Below, piece after piece: positions 16,846 through 25,292 of a stretch of 64,000 nt of DNA; the first letter of the stretch is position 1; every line of letters begins with the position of its first letter. The position numbers and the translations under genes are program-made. This DNA comes from Actinomycetaceae bacterium MB13-C1-2. Lineage in GTDB: Bacteria; Actinomycetota; Actinomycetes; Actinomycetales; Actinomycetaceae. The notes below the pieces were generated by a model. It was not told the origin of the DNA. It was given only the letters and a program-made list of their open reading frames with translations, and made no database searches. Location: assembly GCA_035621235.1 (NCBI GenBank), contig CP141731.1:2108001-2172000 (forward strand), given 5' to 3'.

Positions 16846-16945
16846 AAGTATGTCCCGCAACACAAGCGAGCAATGACGCGCAACACAAACCCGCTATTTC
16901 AACAAAAAGGCGGGACATAAAACGAACTATGTCCCGCCACACCAC
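16846..16945. repeat. Paired GAA(G/C)TATGTCCCGC repeats at the IS481 end
   Basis: CGAAGTATGTCCCGCAACAC starts at 16845 and CGAACTATGTCCCGCCACAC at 16924, differing at only a few positions. The first lies just after the transposase stop, as IS481 end sequences do; the second is half of the hairpin that serves as the tRNA-Pro terminator. They may mark the IS end and its target. Confidence 0.45.
16909..16938 (-). terminator. Intrinsic terminator of tRNA-Pro
   Basis: On the minus strand GGCGGGACATA (16938-16928) pairs perfectly over 11 bp with TATGTCCCGCC (16919-16909) around an eight-base loop, followed by TTTTTGTTG. It begins 13 bases after the tRNA. The classical shape makes this a strong call. 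Confidence 0.85.
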
Positions 16946-16950
16946 AACGG

Positions 16951-17024
<74 letters not shown>

Positions 17025-17226
17025 CTACCTTTCGGCTCATCAACTATAGGTCAAATGGTCGGCTGCTTCCGAATCCGGTTACTGTCGTGTATGCCTCATT
17101 GCGGTGTGCTTGTTGTCTTTCCTAGTTCAGCACGGTGTAGCGAGCGCTCGGACGTCTGAGGTTACCTATCTCCTTTCAAGTTGGTAGCCTCTAAGAACCT
17201 CTTTCGGCCAAAAGAATGGACTGAAC

Positions 17227-17742
17227 ATGCTCGACGAACGAGAAGCACTTAAGGGCGCTCAAGAAGCCGTTGGCGATGACAAGGTAATCGAAGTCGCGAT
17301 TGCCTTTCCAGTGGGAACGACACGCAAACAGGCCGGAGCCTACGGCGAGGGCGATGCGGTCGGCGCTGTTGCCGGTGTCCTGGGCAAGCTCGGACCGCTC
17401 GGCATGGCAAATGCCGCCGCCGGTGCCGGTAGCATTGCGGGTCTCATCAACCAGAGAAGAATGGAAGAAGAGGAGCCGGCAGCCTCAATTGTTCTCGCTT
17501 TGACCGACACCAAGCTCTACCTACTCGGTCGACATAAGCTGGGCCCACTGGCCTCGTTCAAGAACCTCACCGTGATGGAAGCTCTTGATCGCGCTAGTCT
17601 CACCGTCGATTTCGAGCCGGCTGGCGTAACCAAGCATTTGATTCTCAACGACTCAGAGACCGGAGAAACCTTCACATACGAGGTAAAGCCACTGGGGAGC
17701 GGAGTCGCTCAGCTAGTCAAGGACCTAGACCAGGGCCAGTGA
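17227..17742 (+). CDS. Conserved-looking hypothetical protein with Gly/Ala-rich segment
   Basis: 171 aa. Residues ~38-75 are rich in Gly and Ala (GDAVGAVAGVLGKLGPLGMA, then AAAGAGSIAGL) and could form a membrane-touching or buried helix pair. The second half (ASIVLALTDTKLYLLGRH, then FEPAGVTKHLILND) has the beta pattern of a PH-like/YokE-type domain that often reads LALTDRRLYL. No catalytic motif. Its last 18 bases overlap the convergent crcB gene. Not recognised; PH-like fold is inference. Confidence 0.6.
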   Translation: MLDEREALKGAQEAVGDDKVIEVAIAFPVGTTRKQAGAYGEGDAVGAVAGVLGKLGPLGMANAAAGAGSIAGLINQRRMEEEEPAASIVLALTDTKLYLLGRHKLGPLASFKNLTVMEALDRASLTVDFEPAGVTKHLILNDSETGETFTYEVKPLGSGVAQLVKDLDQGQ

Positions 17743-18108
17743 CAATCCTGAGCCAAGCCACATTCCCAGAGTTGACGCGACTAGGCAGATAGCCAACATC
17801 CCTCCTGCGTGGACAAGAGCCGCGAGATAACGGCGTTGTTTTATCAGCCTTGCGCCCTCAACCGAAGCGGTACTGAAGGTCGAGTATCCACCCATAAGGC
17901 CCACTCCAAAGATCGAAAGTAGTGCAACGCTGTTAGTGGCACCAGACACGAGTCCGGTGAGTAGACCCAAGAAAAAACACGCGGTCACATTTACAACGAC
18001 GGTGCCTACCGGGATGGAAACCTTGCTGCGAGTCGACACCCAGTTATCCACCGCAAAACGAGTCGCTCCTCCGACGCCGCCGGCGAGTGCAGTTAGAAAC
18101 AGGATCAT
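17725..18108 (-). CDS. crcB: Fluoride channel subunit CrcB/FluC (second of pair)
   Basis: 127 aa with four hydrophobic helices. FluC marks: GGATRFAVDN near residue 13, FFLGLLTG, and the fluoride-path motif GGYSTFSTAS. Small-protein channels of this family export fluoride as dimers with opposite topologies; two adjacent genes usually build a heterodimer. It overlaps the upstream crcB by four bases (ATGA type). Confidence 0.93.
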   Translation of the reverse strand: MILFLTALAGGVGGATRFAVDNWVSTRSKVSIPVGTVVVNVTACFFLGLLTGLVSGATNSVALLSIFGVGLMGGYSTFSTASVEGARLIKQRRYLAALVHAGGMLAICLVASTLGMWLGSGLSLALV

Positions 18109-18536
18109 TTCTCTGCTCCCCTCGCCAAGGTTGCACGGTGGCGCAGGTCGGCTAGTACAAGGCCGAAATAGGCCGCGGCCACACCTAGCATAATACTCAC
18201 GAGTGCATAAAGACTTGCGAGCGGAATCTGACCTGCTTGTGCCACCTTGTCTATCTCCAGCACGAAGGTGCTATACGTGGTGAATCCGCCGATGACTCCT
18301 GTGCCAACACCGAGACGGACTGTGCGACGCCATCCCGTGTCTTCACCTCCGAGAGTCAAGAATTCAAGCAGAAAACCGAGAACGAGACTCCCGACGATAT
18401 TTATCCAGAATGTTGCCCAGGGCCACTGCCCTGATTCCGGGGGGAACGCCCCCTCAATCACCGCGCGCAATAGTGTGCCGACCGTAGCCCCAGCACCCAC
18501 GAACGGAACGAAATAAAGAACGCCGACACGCCTCAC
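18105..18536 (-). CDS. crcB: Fluoride channel subunit CrcB/FluC (first of pair)
   Basis: 143 aa from the GTG at 18536, which overlaps the TGA of the universal stress gene (GTGA). Upstream in-frame starts to 18566 would lie inside that gene. Motifs: GTLLRAVIEGAF, NIVGSLVLGFLL and GGFTTYSTFVLE. Partner of the next crcB. No fluoride riboswitch can fit because the gene begins inside its neighbour. Confidence 0.92.
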   Translation of the reverse strand: MRRVGVLYFVPFVGAGATVGTLLRAVIEGAFPPESGQWPWATFWINIVGSLVLGFLLEFLTLGGEDTGWRRTVRLGVGTGVIGGFTTYSTFVLEIDKVAQAGQIPLASLYALVSIMLGVAAAYFGLVLADLRHRATLARGAEK

Positions 18537-19084
18537 TTCTCCCACTTGCTTGCCGCGTCCTTCCAATCGACCACGCTGAGTGGAACGGTAAGAACGGGTC
18601 GGTGCTGGTGCTGGGCCAAATGCACGGCAACCGAACCCTCGAAGAACTCTCTTATCGCCTGAGTTCGCCCCTCCGCTCTGCTACCGACCACTATGACCGC
18701 CGCATTGACCGCGCGCGCGAGGTGAGTCAGTGCCCTGTCAGGTCGACCCGCGAGATATCTGAACTGCCAAGGAATGTTGGTTCCGTCCATGCTCTGCTCG
18801 AGTCGAGCCTCGATGGCTGCTGATCGCTCCTGCCAATCCTGGTCGAGGCTATCCGGGTTCAAGGCGACGTGCCTTACCGAACCGTCGAGCAACTCCTCGT
18901 GCACATATCTGGACGGATCGGCATAGGCGAAGTAGATTCCGTTACTACCAGACGCCCGCGCGAACGAAATCGCAGTCGCCACAACGAGGTCGGGTTGATT
19001 CGGTACAACACCGACTACGATCGCGTTTCCAGCAAATGGGGTTAGCCGATCAAGTGACGGCTGAGGAGGATTGTGCATCGTCAC
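18533..19084 (-). CDS. Universal stress protein family
   Basis: 183 aa, one UspA domain. The nucleotide-binding signature is present in a drifted form: VVGSRAEGRT, then FFEGSVAVHLAQHQHRPVLTVP. The start is GTG 19084 or the ATG two codons later. It heads a usp-crcB-crcB run with overlapping ends, so fluoride export is probably co-expressed with a stress protein. The physiological trigger is unknown. Confidence 0.85.
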   Translation of the reverse strand: MTMHNPPQPSLDRLTPFAGNAIVVGVVPNQPDLVVATAISFARASGSNGIYFAYADPSRYVHEELLDGSVRHVALNPDSLDQDWQERSAAIEARLEQSMDGTNIPWQFRYLAGRPDRALTHLARAVNAAVIVVGSRAEGRTQAIREFFEGSVAVHLAQHQHRPVLTVPLSVVDWKDAASKWEK

Positions 19085-19193
19085 GAATCTTTCTGGGCAG
19101 GCCGCTGTCTACCCACTCGGGGTTCACAGGAAGCCATCAGCCACACGGCGGTTCGAGCACTCGCTCAGGCGGGATCCATCACCTCGCCTGATA

Positions 19194-20036
19194 CTACATC
19201 TCGGGCAGAGTCTCTTGTGCGGGCATTTCACCCCGAAGTACTTCTGCCAGGCTCATCGCGTTATATGGGGCGCGACCACCGGCGGTGTTATCAAAGTAGC
19301 AGTACACGTCCCTGCCTTCCTGGAGTAGCCGGGTCATCGCGCCAGCCCACACCGCGAGCTGTTCATCGGAATAGTCGCTGTAGTACATCTTTGGGGTGCC
19401 GTGTAGTCGGAAATACGCGAATGAGGCAGTGACTTCATGGAAGATTGGAAAACGGTCGGGATTGTCCGAGGTAACCATCGCGACGTCATGCTCCTTGAGG
19501 ATTGCCACGGCTTCGGGATCACTAAACGTCTGGTTCCTGGGCTCGAGGGCATAGCGCAGCTGTACTGAGCGGTCCGGGGCCGACACGCCCGCAATTCCTG
19601 CCGCCTCCGCCGTCGTTGCCGGTAGCTGTTTCAGGAAGTCGTTCAGGGTTGGTGCGTCGAATCTCAGCGAGGGCGGTAACTGCCAGAGGACCGGCCCAAG
19701 CTTGTCACCAAGTTCTAGCAAGCCGGAAGCGAAGAAATCACTCAACGGCTTTTCCACGTCCCTCAGCCTCCTAAGATGGCTGACGGTCTTCCAACCCTTT
19801 ACCGCGTAACGAAATCCGTCCGGCACTTCGCTCGCCCAGTTCTGGTAGGTCGAGGGACGCATCAGGCCGTAAAACGGCCCATTCAGTTCGAGCGAGTGTA
19901 TTCTTTGCGCAAAATACGATAACTCCAGTCGTTGGACCAGTCCTTTCGGATAGAACTTGCCGCGCCACTCCGGATACTTCCAACCCGAAGTTCCGATTCG
20001 CGCCAAACCTTTGGGCTTCGATGCCATCTCGTTCAT
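19194..20036 (-). CDS. DUF72 (YecE-like) family protein
   Basis: About 280 aa from the ATG at 20036; an in-frame ATG at 20087 would add 17 residues without family support. The TIM-barrel-like DUF72 signature is complete: ARIGTSGWKYPEWRGKFYP at the start, LELNGPFYGLMRPSTYQNW, FRYAVKGWKTVSHLRRL, LPPSLRFD, and YFRLHGTPKMYYSDYSDEQL near the end. The biochemical function of the family is not settled. It is divergent from the Nudix gene with about 100 nt between. Confidence 0.9.
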   Translation of the reverse strand: MNEMASKPKGLARIGTSGWKYPEWRGKFYPKGLVQRLELSYFAQRIHSLELNGPFYGLMRPSTYQNWASEVPDGFRYAVKGWKTVSHLRRLRDVEKPLSDFFASGLLELGDKLGPVLWQLPPSLRFDAPTLNDFLKQLPATTAEAAGIAGVSAPDRSVQLRYALEPRNQTFSDPEAVAILKEHDVAMVTSDNPDRFPIFHEVTASFAYFRLHGTPKMYYSDYSDEQLAVWAGAMTRLLQEGRDVYCYFDNTAGGRAPYNAMSLAEVLRGEMPAQETLPEM

Positions 20037-20134
20037 GTAGCAAGTCTGCCTGGCCGAGTGCTGTTCAGCGAGTTTTGCGCTCAGCATTTACACCCGAGAA
20101 GACGTGGAGACAGGCACGCGTTACCGTTGATCCC

Positions 20135-20761
20135 ATGGTAGAACTTGATCATCGCGTTGTCTGGCCGATTCGTTCTAGGGAGGTCCTGGGGACGGGATCG
20201 GTCTCCTCATTCGTTGAGGAGACCGTAGAGACCCCAAACGGCGAGGTGATGAAACGACAGTTCGTGACTCATCCTGGCGCCGTCGCCATCGTGGCTTGGA
20301 ACGAGGACGACGACACCGTTGCCGTTGTGAACCAGTACCGCCACCCGGTGCGCATGGAACTGGTCGAGGTTCCCGCAGGGCTTCTTGACGTCAATGGCGA
20401 GGACTATCAAGCGGCAGCCGCGCGCGAGTTGGCGGAGGAAGCCGAACTAGCGGCGGCGAGATGGAACGTTCTCACCGATATCTTTACGACTCCCGGAGGA
20501 AATGAGGAGACGCTTCGCATTTTTCTTGCCCGTGATCTGTCTGCCGTCGAACGGCCGGCAGGCTTCCAGCTAGAAGATGAAGAGGCCGTCATGACGAGCT
20601 GCTTCGTCCCCAGAGATGACCTCGTAAAGTACGTGTTCGAAGGGCGAGTTCAATCCCCGACACTGGTCGGTGGGGTTCTTGCTCTTGAGGTGGCCCGGCT
20701 TCGAGGTGACCTTGATAAACTACGTCCCGCCAATGCTCCCTGGCTGGCGCGCGACAGGTAA
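20135..20761 (+). CDS. Nudix hydrolase, ADP-ribose pyrophosphatase type
   Basis: Hydrolyses ADP-ribose or similar nucleotide sugars to AMP plus sugar phosphate. 208 aa from ATG 20135. The Nudix box runs through PAGLLDVNG, AAARELAEEAEL, with the metal-binding glutamates of RELAEEAEL intact. QYRHPVRMELVEVPAG before the box is typical of the ADPRase subgroup, and TTPGGNEETLRIFLAR follows. Upstream in-frame codons overlap the DUF72 promoter area and look non-conserved. Confidence 0.9.
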   Translation: MVELDHRVVWPIRSREVLGTGSVSSFVEETVETPNGEVMKRQFVTHPGAVAIVAWNEDDDTVAVVNQYRHPVRMELVEVPAGLLDVNGEDYQAAAARELAEEAELAAARWNVLTDIFTTPGGNEETLRIFLARDLSAVERPAGFQLEDEEAVMTSCFVPRDDLVKYVFEGRVQSPTLVGGVLALEVARLRGDLDKLRPANAPWLARDR

Positions 20762-20764
20762 AGG

Positions 20765-21781
20765 TTAGTCGCCTAGCTGTTCCAGTGCTGTTGCCGACGG
20801 TGCGAAAAACGTCGTGCCCGTCAGTGGCGTCGAAAAGTCAAGGATTTGGTCATGCAACCCTGGAGGATCCCCAATGAACATACGTTCGAGCATTCTTTGA
20901 ATCACCCAGTAGTACCTGGCATAGCCGATGAAATAGGTTCCGTAGACACCCTCGGCCGCTGAGCCGAACGGCATGTTGTCGCGGAGAATATCGAACTCTT
21001 CTCCGGCCTCATTGATCGTGTTAAGAGTCTTGTGTGACTTCTGCCCGTGCGTCGCATCCGGCAGCTCAATGTTTTCGACCTTGGTGCGCCCAATGATGGC
21101 TTCCTGCTTCTCGACTGATTGACCGCCCCAGTTCTTCAGGTCATGGTCATACTTCTGAACAACAACGTATGCTCCGCCCTTCCCCGCCGGGTCCTCCTCC
21201 CCCACCAGAGTTGCCTGAGGCAGATGCGGACCGACAGGATTGGCAGTACCATCAACGAAACCCAGTAGGTCTCTTTCGTCGAAGTATCGAAATCCTGAGA
21301 CCTCGTCCTCAACCTTCACCGAGTTCCCGAGCTTGTCCAGAAGGATTCTTTCGAACTCAAAGCATACGTCGGGTCGGTTCGCGCGAATATGGAAAAGCAG
21401 GTCACCTGGAGTTGCGACAGCCGTGTGAGAGGCGCCGGCTATTTCTTCGAATGGGGCAAGTTCCCTGGGTTTGGGAGTGCGCATGACATCGTCCCACACC
21501 CGCGATCCGATTCCGACGGTACAGTACAACGAGCCGTCCAAGTCCCTGAAGTGGACAGTCTTAATCAGTCCGGAAAAGTCCGAGAGCACGTCGCGGATAG
21601 TATCGGCCGCACCTGGAGCATCAGTCATCGACACGACCAGGAAGATCGCGTTTGAGGTGAGAGTGGAGTCGATGTCCTGTGGCAGACCGGGGATCGGAGA
21701 TTGAGTCCTCGCTTGAGTCGCAACTTCCGCCGGCACAAAGTTCGGGATTGACACGTTTCTATTCGGTATTGGGCTGCTCAT
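20765..21781 (-). CDS. Dyp-type heme peroxidase
   Basis: 338 aa without signal peptide, so cytoplasmic. The diagnostic GxxDG motif is GFVDG in LLGFVDGTANPVG, with the distal Asp. GAYVVVQKYDHDLKNW and a C-terminal ferredoxin-like half also fit the compact Dyp subclass. No Tat signal and no encapsulin cargo tail at the C-terminus (ends ATALEQLGD), and no encapsulin gene nearby. Converges on the Nudix gene with three bases between stops. Confidence 0.9.
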   Translation of the reverse strand: MSSPIPNRNVSIPNFVPAEVATQARTQSPIPGLPQDIDSTLTSNAIFLVVSMTDAPGAADTIRDVLSDFSGLIKTVHFRDLDGSLYCTVGIGSRVWDDVMRTPKPRELAPFEEIAGASHTAVATPGDLLFHIRANRPDVCFEFERILLDKLGNSVKVEDEVSGFRYFDERDLLGFVDGTANPVGPHLPQATLVGEEDPAGKGGAYVVVQKYDHDLKNWGGQSVEKQEAIIGRTKVENIELPDATHGQKSHKTLNTINEAGEEFDILRDNMPFGSAAEGVYGTYFIGYARYYWVIQRMLERMFIGDPPGLHDQILDFSTPLTGTTFFAPSATALEQLGD

Positions 21782-21845
21782 GATAAGAGGTTACGACTCC
21801 CCTGCTCTTCTCGGTTGCGAACGGGCATTAGTTGCCCCACAAATA

Positions 21846-23432
21846 TCACTTCCACTGTAGGAATGTCCATGTGGGGACGTGCTTTTCGTCGAGAGTGCGA
21901 ACAGCGAGGATGTCCCCGCTCACCTTGGGGCCAGAGTCGGCCGGACCCGCGGGAAGTAAGTAGACGGATCCTGCGTCGTCCTCTGCCTGCGTCGGATCAA
22001 ACAGGTATGCGGGACGATCTGGCGTCATTCCGGATTCTAGTTGGGCCCCGTCTGACTCTCCCGTAGTCGCCAAGTTGCCCCAGACGACAAGGCTCGCACC
22101 AGCGCTCGGAACCACAGGACCATCCGTCTGAACAGCGGCAACCAAATGTGACGAATCCAAGTCCCAGATCATTAGCCACGCCCCTGGCTTCTGTGCGTCG
22201 GGTTCTTCGCCTTCCAAGGCGGAAGGCTCCACGGAAACCACTAGATATCGGGCAGAAGCTGACATCGAAGCGACTTTCCACTGGTCGCCGTCATCGATTA
22301 TGAAGATCGGATAGCTGGTTTCTCCATCCGTCCAAATAATTGGAAGTACGGGGTTTGTATCGCAGGCCTCACCGCTCGCCGCGCCGCAGACGAAATCTAT
22401 CGTTGTTTTCCAGCCATCAGACTGCTCGGCCCCGGAAACCGACTGTGTTTCCTGCTCGGTGAGAAGAGTCTGAGGTTCTCCCTGCGAGACAAAAATCCCT
22501 CGGGTGTACACGGGGTCTGCCTCTGCCAGCAGGTCTGAACCGAGATAGACCGCCGCTCCGGGCGAGTCTAACTCCACTCGGAACAGAGCGCTAGAGTACT
22601 CGCTACCAAGGTCTTGAGGCACCTCTAGGTCTTCAAAGCTAGAGCCTGGCTCTGCGGTTTCAATAATCGAGGTTGGAAGGGAGACCGAAGCCAGCACATA
22701 GCGGCCGTTCGTGGACAGGGTTGGAGATGTTTCCATTCGCACGAACGATTCGGTCGAGTTTGTGCTCAAGGAAGACGATGAAGCGAGTTCTTGGAGCGTC
22801 CCCTCGTCTCGATTCCAGCTCATCAGGGACCAGACATCATCGGTCTCGCCCTTGGCTAACCAGACTACGGCTCGATCTGAAGAATCGGCTGCAAACGCTG
22901 TCAGAGTCTGATACGGAACACCGTCAGCCAGGTAGTTCGCAGCCGCAATGCCGGGGAGGGCAGACAAAGAAGTGAAGCCGTCCTCTGGCGTGATTATCCC
23001 GACTTCGGGAAGGGATGAGTCTTCATCAATCCCCATGCCAAACCCGCTACCTTCAGTAAGAAGAGTCAGAACGTTTGGCGGTACTTCCGCCTGTGCGGAA
23101 CCAAGTTCGACGATCTTCTCTTGGTCATCCTCAGCATGCGTTTCGCTCAAAATCTGAGTATTGATCTCGACCGAAGGTTCCGGCGCCCAGATGTCGAAAG
23201 GTAACTCTGAGATATCTTGAGCGACGAGGGGCATGACACTTGGACGGACGCTATCATCCCACTCCGGGGCATCGTCTTCGTCCGCTGCGCTAGCGCCGTC
23301 CGACTGTGAGGACTGTTGATCGCCAGACTCCGGAGTTGGTTCAGAAGAGCTACAGCCAGCAATCAGTGACGTCGCGGCCAAGATGGTCGTTCCCGTTACG
23401 ATCAGTCGCTTACTGCCCACTCTTTTCAACAT
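21846..23432 (-). CDS. Secreted lipoprotein of unknown function
   Basis: 528 aa. A lipoprotein signal peptide ends in the lipobox LIAGC with Cys27, followed by a Ser/Asp/Glu-rich linker (residues 28-60). The mature part alternates beta-rich blocks with tryptophans (VVWLAKGETDDVWSLMSW, AWLMIWDLDSSHLVAA, LVVWGNLATT), which hints at a beta-propeller; this is inference. It begins 23 bases inside the end of cmk, where many actinobacteria have der/engA. TTG 23429 or GTG 23420 are alternative starts. No family recognised. Confidence 0.7.
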   Translation of the reverse strand: MLKRVGSKRLIVTGTTILAATSLIAGCSSSEPTPESGDQQSSQSDGASAADEDDAPEWDDSVRPSVMPLVAQDISELPFDIWAPEPSVEINTQILSETHAEDDQEKIVELGSAQAEVPPNVLTLLTEGSGFGMGIDEDSSLPEVGIITPEDGFTSLSALPGIAAANYLADGVPYQTLTAFAADSSDRAVVWLAKGETDDVWSLMSWNRDEGTLQELASSSSLSTNSTESFVRMETSPTLSTNGRYVLASVSLPTSIIETAEPGSSFEDLEVPQDLGSEYSSALFRVELDSPGAAVYLGSDLLAEADPVYTRGIFVSQGEPQTLLTEQETQSVSGAEQSDGWKTTIDFVCGAASGEACDTNPVLPIIWTDGETSYPIFIIDDGDQWKVASMSASARYLVVSVEPSALEGEEPDAQKPGAWLMIWDLDSSHLVAAVQTDGPVVPSAGASLVVWGNLATTGESDGAQLESGMTPDRPAYLFDPTQAEDDAGSVYLLPAGPADSGPKVSGDILAVRTLDEKHVPTWTFLQWK

Positions 23433-24126
23433 GCTCCCCTTTGATCGTCGCTACCATCCCAATCACGGTATCGACAACCTCGTCAATAGTCATATTCGAG
23501 GAATCAATGACCGTTACTCCTTCGGCTGGTTCCATGAACTCGGAGACCAACGAGTCGACCTGGTCACGTCCTTCGACCAGTGACCTAGTCTTCTCTAGGA
23601 GTTCCGGGGTTGCCTTGCCATACATCTCAAGGGTACGGCGTCTGACCCTGGCTTCCGGGTCAGCTAGCAGCAGAACCTTGACGTCGGCGTCCGGACAAAC
23701 AACCGTAGTGATGTCCCGTCCTTCAGCGACCATGCCTGTCCCAAGGTCGCGGGCGGCCAGCATTTGTCGACGTTGCTCCCCAGCCATCCATTTCCGAACT
23801 GGGATTAAGCCCGCGACAGTGGAGACGTTCTCTGCGACGTCAACTTCTCGAATCTGTGTGGTCACCTCGTCGTCACCGAGATAGAAACGCGGCTCATCCA
23901 CCGTGCCCTCAAACCGAAACTTCATCTGATCGGCCTCTTCAAGAACCTGGGCTACATGATCTAGAGGAATCCGCTGTCCCAAGCAGGCGAGTGTTAGTCC
24001 TCGGTACATGGCTCCGGTGTCGAGGAATGCAACGCCCAGCCTTTTGGCAACAAGCTTAGAAACGGTCGATTTGCCTGATCCAGCAGGGCCATCGATCGCA
24101 ACCAGTACTCCCTTGGATTCACTCAC
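23410..24126 (-). CDS. cmk: Cytidylate kinase
   Basis: Phosphorylates CMP and dCMP with ATP. 238 aa. P-loop GPAGSGKST at residues 14-22, CMP-binding DTGAMYRGLTL, and MVAEGRDITTVVCPDADVK are all in place; the LID-type RVRRRTLEMYG follows. It overlaps tyrA by four bases and the lipoprotein gene by 23, so it is in the middle of a long minus-strand operon. Confidence 0.96.
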   Translation of the reverse strand: MSESKGVLVAIDGPAGSGKSTVSKLVAKRLGVAFLDTGAMYRGLTLACLGQRIPLDHVAQVLEEADQMKFRFEGTVDEPRFYLGDDEVTTQIREVDVAENVSTVAGLIPVRKWMAGEQRRQMLAARDLGTGMVAEGRDITTVVCPDADVKVLLLADPEARVRRRTLEMYGKATPELLEKTRSLVEGRDQVDSLVSEFMEPAEGVTVIDSSNMTIDEVVDTVIGMVATIKGEHVEKSGQ

Positions 24127-25292
24127 TGCTGATCCCGTCCCGCTATCCGCCAGCCACGCTCTGTCAATGCCTTAATCGCTGTATCGAGTCGCTGGGGCGC
24201 CACCATGATTCGGGCGAGGCCAACCGGCTGACTGACAGAGTGATCCAGAGTCAGATCTTCAATGTTGACACCCGCAGAACCAAGGTCGCTAAATAGCCGT
24301 CCCAGGTTGCCCGGTTCATCAGGAATCAAGACTTCTACCGTTGACCAGCGCTTTGGAGCGCTTCCGTGCTTCCCGGGAATTCGCCCGACTCCCCGATTAC
24401 CGGCGGCCACGACGTTGCTGATCGCTGCCGTGGTTCCGGGCGCCACCGGCATATCCGGCATCGTATCTGTATCTATGAGGCGATCGATCAGCGCATCTAG
24501 GTCGCCTCGTAGACTAACGAGGATTTCCGCAACGGATTTCGCGTTGCCCGCGATGATTCGAGTCCACAAGTCGGGATCGGATGAGGCGATGCGCGTCGTA
24601 TCCCTCAGTCCCTGTCCGGCAAGTGCCAGGGCATTTTCGGGGGCTTCAGCAAGACGCGCCGCAAGCAGGCTTGAAACGATCTGTGGGACATGACTAACCA
24701 GGGCAACTGCCCGGTCGTGTTCCTCAGGTTCCAGCGTGACTAGAACCCCTCCCAGATCCCCAGCTAGATTACGAACCGCCAACTGGACGTCATGACCGCT
24801 CCACCGCGTCGGAACGCTCACCCAGGGTCGGCCGTAGAAAAGGTCTGCCTGAGCGCTGGAGGCTCCCGAACGGGATCGGCCTGCCATTGGATGAGATCCC
24901 GCGTAGCGCGACATCAGGGATTCACGGTCGTCGCCGGTCATCTCAACAATGTCGTCAATCACCGACTGCTTTACAGATGCCACGTCGGTGACATAGGCGG
25001 ACGGGTATTGCCATAAAGCCTTCGCGACCTCCGCCCCAACAACGTCGGGCGGAGCGGCAACGACAACCAGGGTAGGATCTCCCTCGCCGGGGAGCGTACC
25101 CGCACCCATATCCATGGCCAGTGCAAGCGAAGTTGGCGAGGGGTCTTTCATCCAGACCTCAACGCCTCGCGCGCGCAGTGCCAGACCAATAGAGGCGCCA
25201 ATCAACCCCGTCCCAACAACCAGTACCGGTCCCCTGGTGGCCGTGGGGCCCACTGAAGCATTAGGACTTTGCATCTTAGAGGCCAACGGCAT
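24123..25292 (-). CDS. tyrA: Prephenate dehydrogenase with C-terminal ACT domain
   Basis: Oxidative decarboxylation of prephenate to 4-hydroxyphenylpyruvate for tyrosine. 389 aa: Rossmann motif GTGLIGASIG near residues 27-36, SHPMAGRSRSG in the active-site region, then a helical dimerisation domain, and an ACT domain from about 316 (VLIPDEPGNLGRLFSDLG) that should sense an aromatic amino acid. ATG 25274, just after the rluB stop, is an alternative start without overlap. Confidence 0.95.
   Translation of the reverse strand: MPLASKMQSPNASVGPTATRGPVLVVGTGLIGASIGLALRARGVEVWMKDPSPTSLALAMDMGAGTLPGEGDPTLVVVAAPPDVVGAEVAKALWQYPSAYVTDVASVKQSVIDDIVEMTGDDRESLMSRYAGSHPMAGRSRSGASSAQADLFYGRPWVSVPTRWSGHDVQLAVRNLAGDLGGVLVTLEPEEHDRAVALVSHVPQIVSSLLAARLAEAPENALALAGQGLRDTTRIASSDPDLWTRIIAGNAKSVAEILVSLRGDLDALIDRLIDTDTMPDMPVAPGTTAAISNVVAAGNRGVGRIPGKHGSAPKRWSTVEVLIPDEPGNLGRLFSDLGSAGVNIEDLTLDHSVSQPVGLARIMVAPQRLDTAIKALTERGWRIAGRDQQ

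Noticed and set aside
10699-16950. Integrase-type att site duplication marking the accessory island
   Set aside because: No second copy of the tRNA-Pro 3' end and no integrase gene were found, so a defined integrated element cannot be claimed.
18105-18566. Fluoride riboswitch before the crcB genes
   Set aside because: The first crcB begins within the end of the usp gene; there is no leader to hold one.
20765-21781. Dyp peroxidase as encapsulin cargo
   Set aside because: No cargo-loading tail at the C-terminus and no encapsulin gene in the window.
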